Shown here piece after piece: positions 8,975 to 18,391 of a stretch of 64,000 nucleotides of DNA (position 1 is its first letter; the number at the start of each line of letters is the position of its first letter). Position numbers and translations under genes: made by a program. This DNA is from Apilactobacillus zhangqiuensis. Lineage in GTDB: Bacteria; Bacillota; Bacilli; Lactobacillales; Lactobacillaceae. The notes beneath the pieces were generated by a model, which worked only from the letters and a program-made list of their open reading frames with translations, searched no databases and was not told where the DNA came from. Location: NCBI RefSeq assembly GCF_019656215.1, contig NZ_BPLK01000003.1, positions 186,001 through 250,000 of the forward strand, given 5' to 3'.

Positions 8975-10420
8975 CTATTTATAAAAAAGAGTTTGAATAA
9001 TACTTTGCCATTTTAATGTTTGTGACTGTGAATTCAAGCTTTTACTTTTCTGTACTAAATCCATCTCTTCTAATTGTAATCGGGTATTTTCCCCATTACA
9101 ACAATTTCCATCATGGTTAGTAAAGTTTTCGTTAAAGTATCTAAGCAAAAATGCTCTTTTGCAGCCATTGGTTTTCACAAAGCCAAGCATTCTGTTCAAT
9201 GAAGCGATTAATTCATTTTTTCTTTGCTCAAACATATTTATCACTTGAGTTTTCGTAAAACCATTTTGAAAGTAGTAATTAATTAAATCTGCTTTCTCAT
9301 CTAAATCGTTATTCTTCAATTGTTCATAGTGATCATAAAAGAAACTGATCATGTCTTCACTCGGAATTGTGTCATCGATAAATCGATATTGTAAGATTTC
9401 ATCTTTTTCTTTGTATAAGACTATAGAGATGCTTTGCTTACCATCCCTTCCAGCTCGACCCATTTCTTGAACATATGATTCTAAGTTAGCGGGCATATGG
9501 TAATGAATCACAAATCTAATGTTGACTTTATCAATTCCCATTCCAAAAGCACTGGTAGCACAAATAATGTCTATCTTATCACTAATGAATTGGTGTTGAA
9601 TTCGATAACGACTGTCGGCATCCAAATCAGCGTGGTAAACCTCTACACTCAATTTGGTCTTTTCTTTTAGCCACTCACAAACGGCATTTGCAACTTTTTT
9701 ACTGGAGAAATAAATAATCCCGGGTTTTTTTAACTTATTTGCCATATACAAAAGCTGCTCGTTCTTATCTTCATTGCTGGTAAAAGTATCGACAGCCAGT
9801 GCGATATTAGGTCTATTTGTTGAATACTTAATAGTTTCGATGTTTGGTAAACCAATTTTTGCTTTAATATCGTTTACGACATCGTTTGATGCTGTGGCTG
9901 TCAACATTAAGGTAGTGGGATATCCGAGACTTGAAATGATGTCTTTTAGGTTCAGATATTCCGGTCTAAAATCAGGTCCCCATTGATTAATACAATGAGC
10001 CTCATCAACAACAAACAATGATATTTGATGCTTTTTAAATGCACTTAAAACGTCCGGATTGGATAACATTTCTGGTGACACATAAACATACTTATAACTG
10101 TTTAAATGTTTAATGACTCTTTGTCGATCTGGCCATGATAGGTTGGATGTAATTGCCACTGTTTGCTTTTCACCCAAGTATCTCATTCTATCGACTTGGT
10201 CTTGCATCAATGATATCAGCGGGGAGACGACAATTACCATCCCGTCAACCATCTTACCAACGTATTGGTAAATCAATGTCTTCCCAGTTCCGGTTGGCAG
10301 TACACCAAGAGTATTTTGACCGCTTAAAATTGATTTAATAACTTCTTTTTGTCCAGAACGAAAATCATCGAAGCCAAACCATTTCTTTAGATGTTTTCTT
10401 AACTCTTCATCACTTAACAT
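8975..10420 (-). CDS. recQ: RecQ-family ATP-dependent DNA helicase (RecS-like short form)
   Basis: A 3'-5' DNA helicase in recombination and replication-fork repair. The 481 residues carry Walker A PTGTGKT at 42-48, the DEAH box VVDEAHCINQWGPDFRPEY, motif V/VI (FGMGIDKVNIRFVIHYHMP, QEMGRAGRDG) and a short zinc-type segment (CKRAFLLRYF...HDGNCCNG). It stops soon after that and lacks an HRDC domain, as in the short RecS of B. subtilis. The start overlaps the end of ypbB by 11 bases and follows AAGGAG. That tight coupling supports the two proteins working together. Confidence 0.92.
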   Translation of the reverse strand: MLSDEELRKHLKKWFGFDDFRSGQKEVIKSILSGQNTLGVLPTGTGKTLIYQYVGKMVDGMVIVVSPLISLMQDQVDRMRYLGEKQTVAITSNLSWPDRQRVIKHLNSYKYVYVSPEMLSNPDVLSAFKKHQISLFVVDEAHCINQWGPDFRPEYLNLKDIISSLGYPTTLMLTATASNDVVNDIKAKIGLPNIETIKYSTNRPNIALAVDTFTSNEDKNEQLLYMANKLKKPGIIYFSSKKVANAVCEWLKEKTKLSVEVYHADLDADSRYRIQHQFISDKIDIICATSAFGMGIDKVNIRFVIHYHMPANLESYVQEMGRAGRDGKQSISIVLYKEKDEILQYRFIDDTIPSEDMISFFYDHYEQLKNNDLDEKADLINYYFQNGFTKTQVINMFEQRKNELIASLNRMLGFVKTNGCKRAFLLRYFNENFTNHDGNCCNGENTRLQLEEMDLVQKSKSLNSQSQTLKWQSIIQTLFYK

Positions 10421-11447
10421 CTTGTTTACTCCTTAATATTTGATAGATTCTAAACGTAAAGAAATCAATATTTGTACTTTCGCTAATTTGGCGAAACTGC
10501 CAATCATCAATCGGTTGATCAGAAAAAGCCTTAGATAAGATTGTTTTTCTCTCAAAAGTGATGATTTTATCGTATGGAAATTTATCCCTTGGTAACCAAA
10601 TCGCCATTTCCAATAAGTGTTCTCTCACCGTCGATATCTTTACCTTTAAATTATTCGCAATCTGATTCAATGTATTACCACTAACAAATTGTTTGTACGT
10701 CAAAATGGCGTGATGATTCATCTTTAAAGTTCTAATGTCAGATATTAACGAGAATAATAGCTTATCATCATCGTTAATAATATAGTTGATAAAATCAACC
10801 CATCCATCGTATTCCATGAAGTAAGCTTCCACGTTTGAAATACTCATATTATCGGCCATTTGGCGATTAGTCATGCCAAAAACGTCATGGCCAATCATTT
10901 GTTGAGCGATGATGTTAGCTTCTTGCTCATCAATTTGTGACAGATACTTAGTTAGATAGTCTTCCAATCGCTTTATGATTTCAGATTTATATTGAATAAA
11001 CCACCTTTTAACAATCATTGAACTCTTCATATTAGTCTTCACTGGATAATAGTTTTTATTTTGGTAACTATATTCAGATACCGATTGAATTGCTAATAAG
11101 AGTCGCGATTTAAATTCATTAACATCGTAGTCGTATTGATACGATGTATTCTTTAATATGTAAAAGGATTCTTTTAAAGAATCCTTTTTAATTTGACCTT
11201 TGTTCGTCAATTGATACTGATATTCATCAACTGGCTCAGCCAATCCGTTATTGATTAACTTTTTGATATCATTGTTAATGGAATTCAGATCATATGTTTT
11301 AAGAATTGCTGAATATTGCAACAAATCATAACGCATTGCCCAAAAAAGTGTTGAAACGGTTCTTTTGCCGTTTAGCAAGTTTTGAATCAATTTAATTCTT
11401 CGCGGTTGCGTTGATGATAAAAGCAATAGCAGCAAATCTTTATTCAT
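10410..11447 (-). CDS. YpbB-like helix-turn-helix protein, RecQ partner
   Basis: A 345-residue protein with a C-terminal helix-turn-helix region (YKQFVSGNTLNQIANNLKVK, then STVREHLLEMA) of the type found at the end of RecQ proteins. The N terminus (MNKDLLLLLLSSTQPRRIKL) also matches the YpbB family. YpbB is encoded directly before recS in B. subtilis. Because the RecQ here lacks the C-terminal HRDC domain, YpbB may supply DNA binding in trans; this is inference. The ATG comes 3 bases after the ribU stop and the gene overlaps recQ, so it is translationally coupled on both sides. Confidence 0.8.
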   Translation of the reverse strand: MNKDLLLLLLSSTQPRRIKLIQNLLNGKRTVSTLFWAMRYDLLQYSAILKTYDLNSINNDIKKLINNGLAEPVDEYQYQLTNKGQIKKDSLKESFYILKNTSYQYDYDVNEFKSRLLLAIQSVSEYSYQNKNYYPVKTNMKSSMIVKRWFIQYKSEIIKRLEDYLTKYLSQIDEQEANIIAQQMIGHDVFGMTNRQMADNMSISNVEAYFMEYDGWVDFINYIINDDDKLLFSLISDIRTLKMNHHAILTYKQFVSGNTLNQIANNLKVKISTVREHLLEMAIWLPRDKFPYDKIITFERKTILSKAFSDQPIDDWQFRQISESTNIDFFTFRIYQILRSKQDVK

Positions 11448-11450
11448 TGT

Positions 11451-12032
11451 TTATCTCTTTTCTTTATATTTTTCCCAAGCGTTGCTTCTGTTATATATAA
11501 TCACAAACACAATACCAATGAATAAGCCTTTGATAAGGTTAAATGGTGCGACTGTATATAAGACAGAATCCAATAGGCTAAAGCTCAATTTAAATCCTGT
11601 TAAATTGATGTATAGTGGTGTAATTACAAAATAGTTCAATACACTTAATACTAACGTTAACATGAATGTTTCAAAAAGAATCATAATCACGTACTTAGCT
11701 TTATTCTGAACTAATTTATCAACCAATGTAACTGATAAAACAATTGTTAAACTGGCAATCAATAGTGCTGAAATGCCAATTAAGTTAATCAAAGAAACAC
11801 CGGTAAAGACAAAGTATAGTACCGCCCTTAGCAATGCTACAATCAAACCACTACGAGTTGATAATAACACAGTTGCCAATAGGATTGGAATATCACCAAA
11901 ATCTAACTTCATGTATGGTGCCATTGGTAAAATCGGCACAGAAAGATAGGTCAATAGATATGCCAATCCTCCCAAAATTGAAACCTGAACCAGGTTCTTC
12001 AAACTAAAATGACTACTTGTACTACTTAACAT
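11451..12032 (-). CDS. ribU: Riboflavin ECF transporter S component RibU
   Basis: Substrate-binding membrane subunit of an energy-coupling-factor transporter for riboflavin. The 193 residues form about six hydrophobic segments, beginning LVQVSILGGLAYLLTYLSVP, with the conserved MKLDFGDIP motif of RibU/YpaA proteins. The FMN riboswitch directly upstream supports the substrate. The EcfA/EcfT energising module is not in this window. The ATG follows GGAGGATTTATT. Confidence 0.93.
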   Translation of the reverse strand: MLSSTSSHFSLKNLVQVSILGGLAYLLTYLSVPILPMAPYMKLDFGDIPILLATVLLSTRSGLIVALLRAVLYFVFTGVSLINLIGISALLIASLTIVLSVTLVDKLVQNKAKYVIMILFETFMLTLVLSVLNYFVITPLYINLTGFKLSFSLLDSVLYTVAPFNLIKGLFIGIVFVIIYNRSNAWEKYKEKR

Positions 12033-12061
12033 AATAAATCCTCCATATGAGGAATATCTTC

Positions 12062-12231
12062 AAAAAAAGCTCATTGATCCATCGAAGACCAATGAGCTTT
12101 TTGCGTACTCAAAAAGAGATCTTCTTTATACCAGACTATACTGTCGGCTCTGGAATTTCACCAAATCAACTATCAAACGATAGGTAGCGGGCTGTAACCG
12201 CCGGTCGGGAATCTAACCCTGCCCTGAAGAT
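12062..12231 (-). promoter_or_regulatory. FMN riboswitch (RFN element) with terminator
   Basis: On the minus strand the RFN core is plain: the stem ATCTTC (12226-12231) pairs with GAAGAT (12119-12124). Between lie GGGCAGGG, CCCGACCGGCGGT, AGCCCGC, TTGGTGAAATTCCAGAGCC and GACAGT. The expression platform is a strong hairpin, AAAAAGCTCATTG/CAATGAGCTTTTT (12064-12102), followed by T. Known RFN elements of this kind terminate transcription when FMN is bound, so ribU should be on when FMN is low. Confidence 0.96.
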
Positions 12232-12258
12232 AAACCAATTTTTATTTTTTCAAGAAAA

Positions 12259-12288
12259 ATTATAGCAAAAAATGCCTGTTCAAAACAA
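12259..12288 (-). promoter_or_regulatory. Promoter of the ribU riboswitch transcript
   Basis: Minus strand TTGTTT (12283-12288), 18 bases, then TATAAT (12259-12264) preceded by TGC. It lies immediately after the rluB stop codon. Confidence 0.7.
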
Positions 12289-12294
12289 GCCCTT

Positions 12295-13020
12295 TTATCT
12301 CTTTTCAGTCATTTCGTATAACTTTTCAACTTCGAATTTCTTTAATGGGCGGTAATCACCTGGTTGTAATCCCTTTAGGTTTAGGAAAGCAAATGATTCA
12401 CGTTTCAACTTTTTAACTGGATGACCTATTGCCTTGAACATGTTCTTAACCTCGTGGTTTTTACCTTCATGAATGGTTAATTGTACAACAGCAGTTTTTT
12501 TACCGTTATCGGTTTCCAAGACATTTGTCTTAGCAGGTGCTGTCTTCTTGCCGTTAATCTTAACACCCAGTCTTAGTTGCTTTAATTCATCATTAGTTGG
12601 AATTCCTTCAACCTTAGCAACATAAGTCTTTTCAACTTCGTACTTTGGATGAGTTAGGCGATTATCTAAATCACCATCATTGGTCATCAATAAAAGACCA
12701 GATGTATCATAATCTAATCTACCAACTGGGTAAATTCTTTGTTCCACATCTTCAAAAAAGTCTAAAACGGTTTTACGATCTTTTTCATCTGACACTGAAG
12801 TAATAATTCTTCTTGGTTTGTATAGTAGGTAATATACAGGTGCTTCTTTGTTGATTGGTAAACCATCAACTTGAACTTCATCAGAAACCTTAACCTTTGT
12901 TCCTAATTCAGTAACCACTTGACCGTTTACCTTTACGCGACCGGCTAAAATAATTTCTTCTGATTTACGTCTTGAGGCTACCCCGGCTTTAGCCATTATC
13001 TTCTGTAGTCGTTCCGCCAT
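12295..13020 (-). CDS. rluB: Pseudouridine synthase, RsuA/RluB family
   Basis: Isomerises a uridine in 23S rRNA to pseudouridine. An S4 RNA-binding domain fills about residues 1-60 (MAERLQKIMAKAGVASRRKS). The catalytic domain has GRLDYDTSGLLLMTNDGD with Asp103 as the expected nucleophile. At 241 residues it is a normal RluB-type enzyme. The ATG at 13020 is preceded by AGGAGGAAGAAA; an upstream in-frame start would place the ribosome site inside the gene. The first 32 bases overlap the end of scpB, as is common in Firmicutes. Confidence 0.93.
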   Translation of the reverse strand: MAERLQKIMAKAGVASRRKSEEIILAGRVKVNGQVVTELGTKVKVSDEVQVDGLPINKEAPVYYLLYKPRRIITSVSDEKDRKTVLDFFEDVEQRIYPVGRLDYDTSGLLLMTNDGDLDNRLTHPKYEVEKTYVAKVEGIPTNDELKQLRLGVKINGKKTAPAKTNVLETDNGKKTAVVQLTIHEGKNHEVKNMFKAIGHPVKKLKRESFAFLNLKGLQPGDYRPLKKFEVEKLYEMTEKR

Positions 13021-13549
13021 TTTCTTCCTCCTGAAGTAAAATTTCATTATCAATTTTTGGTAATTCGTTTAAACTCTTAATTCCAAACAACTTCAAAAAA
13101 TTATCAGTTGTTGTATAAAGTTTTGGATGACCTGGCACCTTCTTGTACCCTGAAGTTGCAATTAGACTTTGTCTCAATAATCGTTGAACAGTCTTACTAC
13201 TGTTTACACCTCTAATATCATCCACTTCAACCCTAGTAATTGGTTGATTATAAGCAATAATTGTAAGTGTTTCTAGCGCTGTTTGAGTTAAGGAGATACT
13301 TTCATCGCTTTGTAAATACCCTTTGATTAGGTCATTTAGCTCCTCTTTTGTTGCCAATTGAACCTTATCAGAATATTCCATCAACGTAAAAGGTGAATCA
13401 TCCTTTTCAAATGAATCCTTCAATTGATTCATTAATGTCTCTAACTCACTAGTACTTAATTCCATTAATGAGCTTAAACTATCATATGTTATGCCATCTT
13501 CACCAGATATATATATTAGGCTTTCTAGCTGCGCTAACTTACTAACCAA
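12989..13549 (-). CDS. scpB: Segregation and condensation protein B
   Basis: Winged-helix partner of ScpA and SMC in the bacterial condensin complex. The 186 residues have the two expected winged-helix regions (KLAQLESLIYISGEDGITYD; TLTIIAYNQPITRVEVDDIRG). It starts with TTG at 13549, directly abutting the scpA stop codon, so translation is coupled. Downstream it overlaps rluB. Confidence 0.94.
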   Translation of the reverse strand: MVSKLAQLESLIYISGEDGITYDSLSSLMELSTSELETLMNQLKDSFEKDDSPFTLMEYSDKVQLATKEELNDLIKGYLQSDESISLTQTALETLTIIAYNQPITRVEVDDIRGVNSSKTVQRLLRQSLIATSGYKKVPGHPKLYTTTDNFLKLFGIKSLNELPKIDNEILLQEEENGGTTTEDNG

Positions 13550-14305
13550 TTACTCTTCACCTTGCTTTGCAATTTTTTCTAAATATAGTTTATTGTCGAC
13601 TTGGCCAACCTTTACCTTTTGTTCCTTAACTAACTCTAATAGTGATAAGAACGTAGTGACAACAAATTCAACATTACTGGTCTCATCAAATAAAGAATCA
13701 AACTCAACGGATTGTTGTTTGGATAATCTATCCATAACGTAAGTTGATTGTTCTTTTACTGTGTATTCCCATTCAATTACCGAATGTACGTATGGTTCAT
13801 TTGATTTAATCTTTTCAATAATTCGGTCAAAAGCTTGTTGAATTAAATCGATACTGAATTTCTCGTTGTCATTAAAATCAATCATCTCGTCGACACTAGG
13901 TAAAACGGGATCAACACTGTGATATTGACTGGTCTTAGTTTCCATCTTTTTCAACACTTTGGATACTTCTTTATATTCCTGATAGATCAGTAATTGATTT
14001 ACCAATTCATCTCTTGGATCTTCATAGTCGTCATCTTCATTAATTTCATCATTTCTAGGTAACAATAGTTTCGACTTGATAGCCATTAAATTTGATGCCA
14101 TTACGAAGTATTCACCCGCGATATTAACGTTTAAATTTTCCATCTCGGTTAAGTATTCAACATATTGTCGTGTAATTTCTTCAATTTGGATGTCATAAAT
14201 ATCCATTTCAGATTGCTTGATTAGGTGCAATAGCAACTCTAAGGGGCCATCAAAATCATCAATATGAATATTTATATTGTTAGAGTTATTGAACTCTGGT
14301 TCCAT
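13550..14305 (-). CDS. scpA: Segregation and condensation protein A
   Basis: Kleisin subunit that bridges the SMC heads in the condensin complex and is needed for chromosome segregation. The protein shows the family N terminus IDDFDGPLELLLHLIKQSEM, the AGEYFVMASNLMAIKSKLLL helix and a C-terminal winged helix. The start is the ATG at 14305 with GGGAG 7 bases before it; a longer in-frame reading to 14380 lies inside ribT and gives a non-family N terminus. The length is 251 residues. The start overlaps ribT by 20 bases. Confidence 0.94.
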   Translation of the reverse strand: MEPEFNNSNNINIHIDDFDGPLELLLHLIKQSEMDIYDIQIEEITRQYVEYLTEMENLNVNIAGEYFVMASNLMAIKSKLLLPRNDEINEDDDYEDPRDELVNQLLIYQEYKEVSKVLKKMETKTSQYHSVDPVLPSVDEMIDFNDNEKFSIDLIQQAFDRIIEKIKSNEPYVHSVIEWEYTVKEQSTYVMDRLSKQQSVEFDSLFDETSNVEFVVTTFLSLLELVKEQKVKVGQVDNKLYLEKIAKQGEE

Positions 14306-14654
14306 TACGTTTCTCCCAAATTTCACAGATTGAAGTTGTATCCATTGTTCCCACAATCTTTTTACCCATATATAGGTCATTTAGATCATCAATCATCGAA
14401 CAACAGTTATTAATATTCCAAGAATCTGGCGTTAAAACTACTCTTCTTAGAACCAACAAATCATTTTTTTGTTCAATTGAGACTAGTCCAGCCCAATTAT
14501 CATCTTGATTTTTCCATAAGTAAATAACACGGTTATTGCTATCTTCGTACCAGTTCATTTCATCTTCCAGGTGGTTACCTTTATTCATGTCCGGTAATAA
14601 AGAAAGCATATCCATAGCGATTTTTTTATATTCTGTTCTATATTTTAGTAGCAT
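14286..14654 (-). CDS. ribT: RibT-like GNAT-fold protein
   Basis: A 122-residue protein (MLLKYRTEYKKIAMDMLSLL) with the shape and context of RibT. In B. subtilis the ribT gene lies close to scpA, and the protein has an N-acetyltransferase (GNAT) fold of unknown substrate. The start is the ATG at 14654 after GGAGG. No riboflavin biosynthesis genes are next to it here, so the name reflects homology and not a shown role in riboflavin synthesis. Confidence 0.72.
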   Translation of the reverse strand: MLLKYRTEYKKIAMDMLSLLPDMNKGNHLEDEMNWYEDSNNRVIYLWKNQDDNWAGLVSIEQKNDLLVLRRVVLTPDSWNINNCCSMIDDLNDLYMGKKIVGTMDTTSICEIWEKRNGTRVQ

Positions 14655-14677
14655 CCCAAATTCCTCCAATCTGTGCT

Positions 14678-15565
14678 TTAAGCGTGTGGATGAAAATCAT
14701 CAAACGCCTTATTTAGATGTTCATGGGAAACATGCGTATAAATTTGAGTAGTCGATATATCAGAGTGCCCCAATAGCTCTTGTACCACTCTCAAGTCAGC
14801 TCCGTTTTCTAGTATATGAGTAGCAAATGAATGGCGTAAAGTATGTGGAGTAACTTTCTTCTTAATTCCAGCTAAACCAACATAACGTTTTAATTTTTGC
14901 CAAATACTTTGTCTACTCAAACCAGATCCATGAGCGTTCAAGAATAGATAATCACAATGTCTTCTCTTTAGCAAAAGATTGCGACTATTTTCCATGTAAG
15001 TGTTTATCCATTTAATGGCTTGCGATCCAATCGGAATGATTCTTTCCTTGTCACCCTTACCAATTGTTTGAATAATTCCCATATCTAAATGTAAATTATC
15101 CATCTTCAAATTAACGACTTCGCTAACACGTAATCCTGTTGCATACATCACTTCTAATATGGCCCTATCTCTAATACCATATTTATCGTTTGTATCAGGA
15201 ACATCAAGCAATTTATCAATTTCCTTCATCGTTAATACATCGGGAAGATGATTAGCTGATTTAGGTGTATCTACGTTTACCATCGGATCCTCAATGATAA
15301 AGTGATATCTTTGCAGGTATTTAAAAAACTTTTTCATAGTTGAAACAAAACGGATTATGGAATTTCTCGCTTTTCCACAATCCTTCATGTATTTCATATA
15401 ATCTAAAATGGTTTTTGAATCGACCTTTTTAAATTCATCAATATGATTATCCTTTAAATAATTCATAAATCCTTTAATATCTTGATGATAGCTCTTAATC
15501 GTATTATCTGACAATCCTCGTTCAATTACCAAATAATGTAGATAGTCCTTAACTTCGGAGTCCAT
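14678..15565 (-). CDS. xerD: Tyrosine recombinase XerD
   Basis: Resolves chromosome dimers at dif together with XerC. The 295 residues contain the SAM-like core-binding domain (about 1-90) and all catalytic residues: Arg146 in TGLRVSE, Lys170, His241 and Arg244 in HTLRHSF, His267 in LLGHSD and Tyr276 in IYTHV. The length is typical of XerC/XerD. Its place in front of ribT-scpA-scpB is the usual position of xerD in lactobacilli. It contrasts with the inert relative at 2369-3190. Confidence 0.93.
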   Translation of the reverse strand: MDSEVKDYLHYLVIERGLSDNTIKSYHQDIKGFMNYLKDNHIDEFKKVDSKTILDYMKYMKDCGKARNSIIRFVSTMKKFFKYLQRYHFIIEDPMVNVDTPKSANHLPDVLTMKEIDKLLDVPDTNDKYGIRDRAILEVMYATGLRVSEVVNLKMDNLHLDMGIIQTIGKGDKERIIPIGSQAIKWINTYMENSRNLLLKRRHCDYLFLNAHGSGLSRQSIWQKLKRYVGLAGIKKKVTPHTLRHSFATHILENGADLRVVQELLGHSDISTTQIYTHVSHEHLNKAFDDFHPHA

Positions 15566-15579
15566 AATATCACCCGATT

Positions 15580-16464
15580 TTATTCAATATCAGTTTCTTT
15601 ACCCTTTTCAGTTAACAACATTTCGCCATCTTTTTGTTCAATTAGACGGTTCTTCAAAAGATTACCGACAGCACGTTTGAATTGACCCTTACTAATACCA
15701 AAGAAAGCTTTGATGTCTTCAGGTGTACTCTTATCGGTATATTCAATCTTGCCTTCTTCTGATCTCTTTAAAACAGCGAAAATCATCTTAGAATCATCAC
15801 TGATTGCTTCGTATGCTCGAGGTTTCATTGAAAGGTTTAAAGTGCCATCTCTTAGAATTCCAATCACTCTTACATTAACTTGTTGACCTAAACGTGGTTC
15901 CATTTCGCGTTCACTTGGGTGAATGAATCCTATGCGATAGTCATCAGTAATAACACGAGTTCCAGCTAATTTTAATCTATAGGTTGTCGCCTTCATGTTA
16001 CGGTTCTTTAGCTTGGGATTAGCTGGAATTGAAATACTCTTGAAGATTTCTTCATCAGCTAATTCACCCCAAATTCGATCTTTTTTATCGATTTTTAAGG
16101 CAATCATGACTTTATCGCCATGTTGAGGCCATAACTTTGTTAATTCAGGAAGATCATCGATTGATACGACGATATCCTTATTTGGTAATCCGATATCCAC
16201 AAAGATTCCCAATCCATATTTACTTTGGACAACCGTCCCAAATGCGTAGTGATCTACTTGAACATCAGGAATGTTTCTTGTTATTTGCATCTTGTGATTT
16301 TCATTTTCATATGCAAAACCCTTAAAGTTACTACCAATCTTTAGTGGCTTTAATATTTCGTCCTTATCCAATAGGAATGTTGTTCCTTCAATTTGAACAA
16401 AATAGTTTTTGTCATTTTCGTCAGTTACTTTACCAGAAACAACACGGCCTAAAAAGTTATTCAT
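15580..16464 (-). CDS. cvfB: CvfB/YitL-family S1-like RNA-binding protein
   Basis: A 294-residue protein with consecutive S1-like OB folds. The clearest is VDHYAFGTVVQSKYGLGIFV, then DIGLPNKDIVVS; others are about 1-60 and 145-220. A C-terminal winged helix (FGISKGQFKRAVGNLLKNRL) follows. This is the CvfB architecture; in staphylococci CvfB binds RNA and affects virulence gene expression. It lies just upstream of xerD, 14 bases away, and likely heads that operon. Confidence 0.88.
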   Translation of the reverse strand: MNNFLGRVVSGKVTDENDKNYFVQIEGTTFLLDKDEILKPLKIGSNFKGFAYENENHKMQITRNIPDVQVDHYAFGTVVQSKYGLGIFVDIGLPNKDIVVSIDDLPELTKLWPQHGDKVMIALKIDKKDRIWGELADEEIFKSISIPANPKLKNRNMKATTYRLKLAGTRVITDDYRIGFIHPSEREMEPRLGQQVNVRVIGILRDGTLNLSMKPRAYEAISDDSKMIFAVLKRSEEGKIEYTDKSTPEDIKAFFGISKGQFKRAVGNLLKNRLIEQKDGEMLLTEKGKETDIE

Positions 16465-16525
16465 TAATATTCCTCATTTCGAATCGTTATATGTCAATTC
16501 TACACTAATTTACATAATATTTCGA

Positions 16526-16562
16526 TAAAAAAAGAGGATGCATTTAAAATGCATCCTCTTTT
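16526..16562 (-). terminator. Intrinsic terminator of pyk
   Basis: Minus strand stem AAAAGAGGATGCATTT pairing with its complement, followed by a T run, directly after the pyk stop. Confidence 0.88.
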
Positions 16563-16572
16563 CGAATAATTA

Positions 16573-18333
16573 TTATAGTGAGTTAGCAGCGCCTGCGTAA
16601 ACAATTCCGCGACGTGCATCTACTGTAATAGTTTGACCGTCTGAGATGTTTTCAGTAGCACCCTTAGCACTAACAATAACAGGAATTCCTAATGAAATAC
16701 CTAGTACTGCAGCATGTGATGTCATACCACCATCTTCAACGATAATTGCGCTTGCCTTCTTAATAGCTGGCAAGAAGTCTTTGTTGGTATTCTTAGCTAC
16801 CAACACGCCACCGTCAACAGCCTTGCTGTTTGCATCGGCAGCGTTACTTGCTAAAAAAGCTTTACCGATAACAGTCTTGTCGCCAACACCTTGTCCTTGA
16901 GCAAGTTCTGAACCGATCAACTTAACGCTCATTACGTTAGTTGTACCCTTTTCGCCAACAGGTAGACCTGCAACTACAAGGATTAAGTCGCCTTCCTTAG
17001 CTAAGCCAGTTTCAACTGCCTTCTTAGCTGCGAAGTCGAACATACCATCGCTGTTTTCTGGCTTGTCAACAACGATTGGTTGAACACCCCAGTTAACCAT
17101 TAGGCCACGACGTACACGGTCATCAAAAGTTAATGCTAAGATATCAGCATTTGGATGGTACTTAGAAATCATACGAGCTGAGTAACCAGTTGAAGTAGTG
17201 GTTACGATAGTCTTGATGTCAAGATCCTTAACCATTTCAGCAACTTGCTTACCGAATGCTTCAGTAACGTCACCGTTGTTGAATGCAGGACGTGCGTCAC
17301 CGTATTCATCGTAGTGGTTTTCAGCCTTAACGTCTAACTTAGCCATAGTAGAAACTGCTTCTGCTGGGTAGTCACCGTTAGCACTTTCACCTGAAAGCAT
17401 AGTAGCGTCAGTACCGCTTAATACAGCGTATTCAACGTCTGAAGCTTCAGCACGTGTAGGACGTGGGTTTTCAATCATTGAGTCCAACATTTGAGTTGCA
17501 GTAATAACTGGTTTACCCATTTCGTTACATCTGTGGATTAAGTGTTTTTGAACGATTGGAACATTTTCTGCTGGAATTTCAACAGCCATGTCACCACGAG
17601 CGATCATCAAACCATCAGAAACCTTCATGATTTCTTCAAAGTTGTCGATACCTTCTTGTGATTCAATCTTAGGGAAGATTTGAACGTCTTCTTTGTGTTC
17701 GTCTTCAAGTAATTTACGGATGTCTAAAACATCTTCTGGTTTTCTTACAAATGAAGCGGCGATGAAGTTAATGTGCATTTCTGAAAGACCAAAACGAATG
17801 TCGCTTGAATCCTTTTCAGTAATACCTGGTAAGTTAATTGAAACACCAGGTGCAGTAACAGTTTTACGTGAACCTAGAGTAGCGTTGTTTTGAGCAACAA
17901 CAACTAGTTCCTTGTTAGCTTCATCGATTTCTTTGATAACTGAGTCTAGGATACCGTCATCAAATAAGATGTGGCCACCAACGTGAACGTCGGATAATAA
18001 GCCAGGGTAAGTAACGGCGATCTTTTCTTTAGTACCTTCAATAGAATCGTCCATTGAAATTCTAAATTCGTCGTTAGTGTGGAATTCGATCTTACCATCT
18101 TTTTGGATAGTAGTACGGATTTCAGCACCCTTAGTATCAAGCATAAGACCAACAGTCTTACCAGTTCTCTTTTCGGCTTCATGAACTTTGTTCAAACGAT
18201 CAAAGTGTTCTTCATGGTCACCATGTGAGAAGTTAAATCTGAAAACATTAGCGCCAGATTCGATTAATTTGACAATAGTGTCAACATCGGTACTAGCAGG
18301 TCCTAATGTACTTACGATTTTTGTTTTCTTCAT
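16573..18333 (-). CDS. pyk: Pyruvate kinase
   Basis: Converts PEP and ADP to pyruvate and ATP, the last energy step of sugar breakdown. The N terminus MKKTKIVSTLGPAS, MLDTKGAEIRT, the active-site EIMKVSDGLMIARGDMAVEI stretch and ATQMLDSM are all family marks. At 586 residues it carries the extra C-terminal PEP-utilising domain (GGMTSHAAVLGISLGIPVIV) usual in lactobacilli and bacilli. It is a single-gene unit with its own promoter and terminator. The gene directly upstream is dnaE; no pfkA stands between them. Confidence 0.97.
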   Translation of the reverse strand: MKKTKIVSTLGPASTDVDTIVKLIESGANVFRFNFSHGDHEEHFDRLNKVHEAEKRTGKTVGLMLDTKGAEIRTTIQKDGKIEFHTNDEFRISMDDSIEGTKEKIAVTYPGLLSDVHVGGHILFDDGILDSVIKEIDEANKELVVVAQNNATLGSRKTVTAPGVSINLPGITEKDSSDIRFGLSEMHINFIAASFVRKPEDVLDIRKLLEDEHKEDVQIFPKIESQEGIDNFEEIMKVSDGLMIARGDMAVEIPAENVPIVQKHLIHRCNEMGKPVITATQMLDSMIENPRPTRAEASDVEYAVLSGTDATMLSGESANGDYPAEAVSTMAKLDVKAENHYDEYGDARPAFNNGDVTEAFGKQVAEMVKDLDIKTIVTTTSTGYSARMISKYHPNADILALTFDDRVRRGLMVNWGVQPIVVDKPENSDGMFDFAAKKAVETGLAKEGDLILVVAGLPVGEKGTTNVMSVKLIGSELAQGQGVGDKTVIGKAFLASNAADANSKAVDGGVLVAKNTNKDFLPAIKKASAIIVEDGGMTSHAAVLGISLGIPVIVSAKGATENISDGQTITVDARRGIVYAGAANSL

Positions 18334-18360
18334 AAGTAAAAATCTCTCCTTTTATTTTGT

Positions 18361-18391
18361 ATGATAAATCATCCTTAAAGATGACTATCAT
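18361..18391 (-). other. Hairpin in the pyk 5' leader
   Basis: ATGATA and TCATC segments pair with GATGA and TATCAT across an internal loop, 28 bases before the pyk start and inside the predicted leader. It has no T run and is not a terminator. It could stabilise the mRNA. Confidence 0.45.

Noticed and set aside
14306-14380. 25-residue N-terminal extension of scpA
   Set aside because: It lies within ribT and does not resemble ScpA; GGGAG precedes the ATG at 14305.
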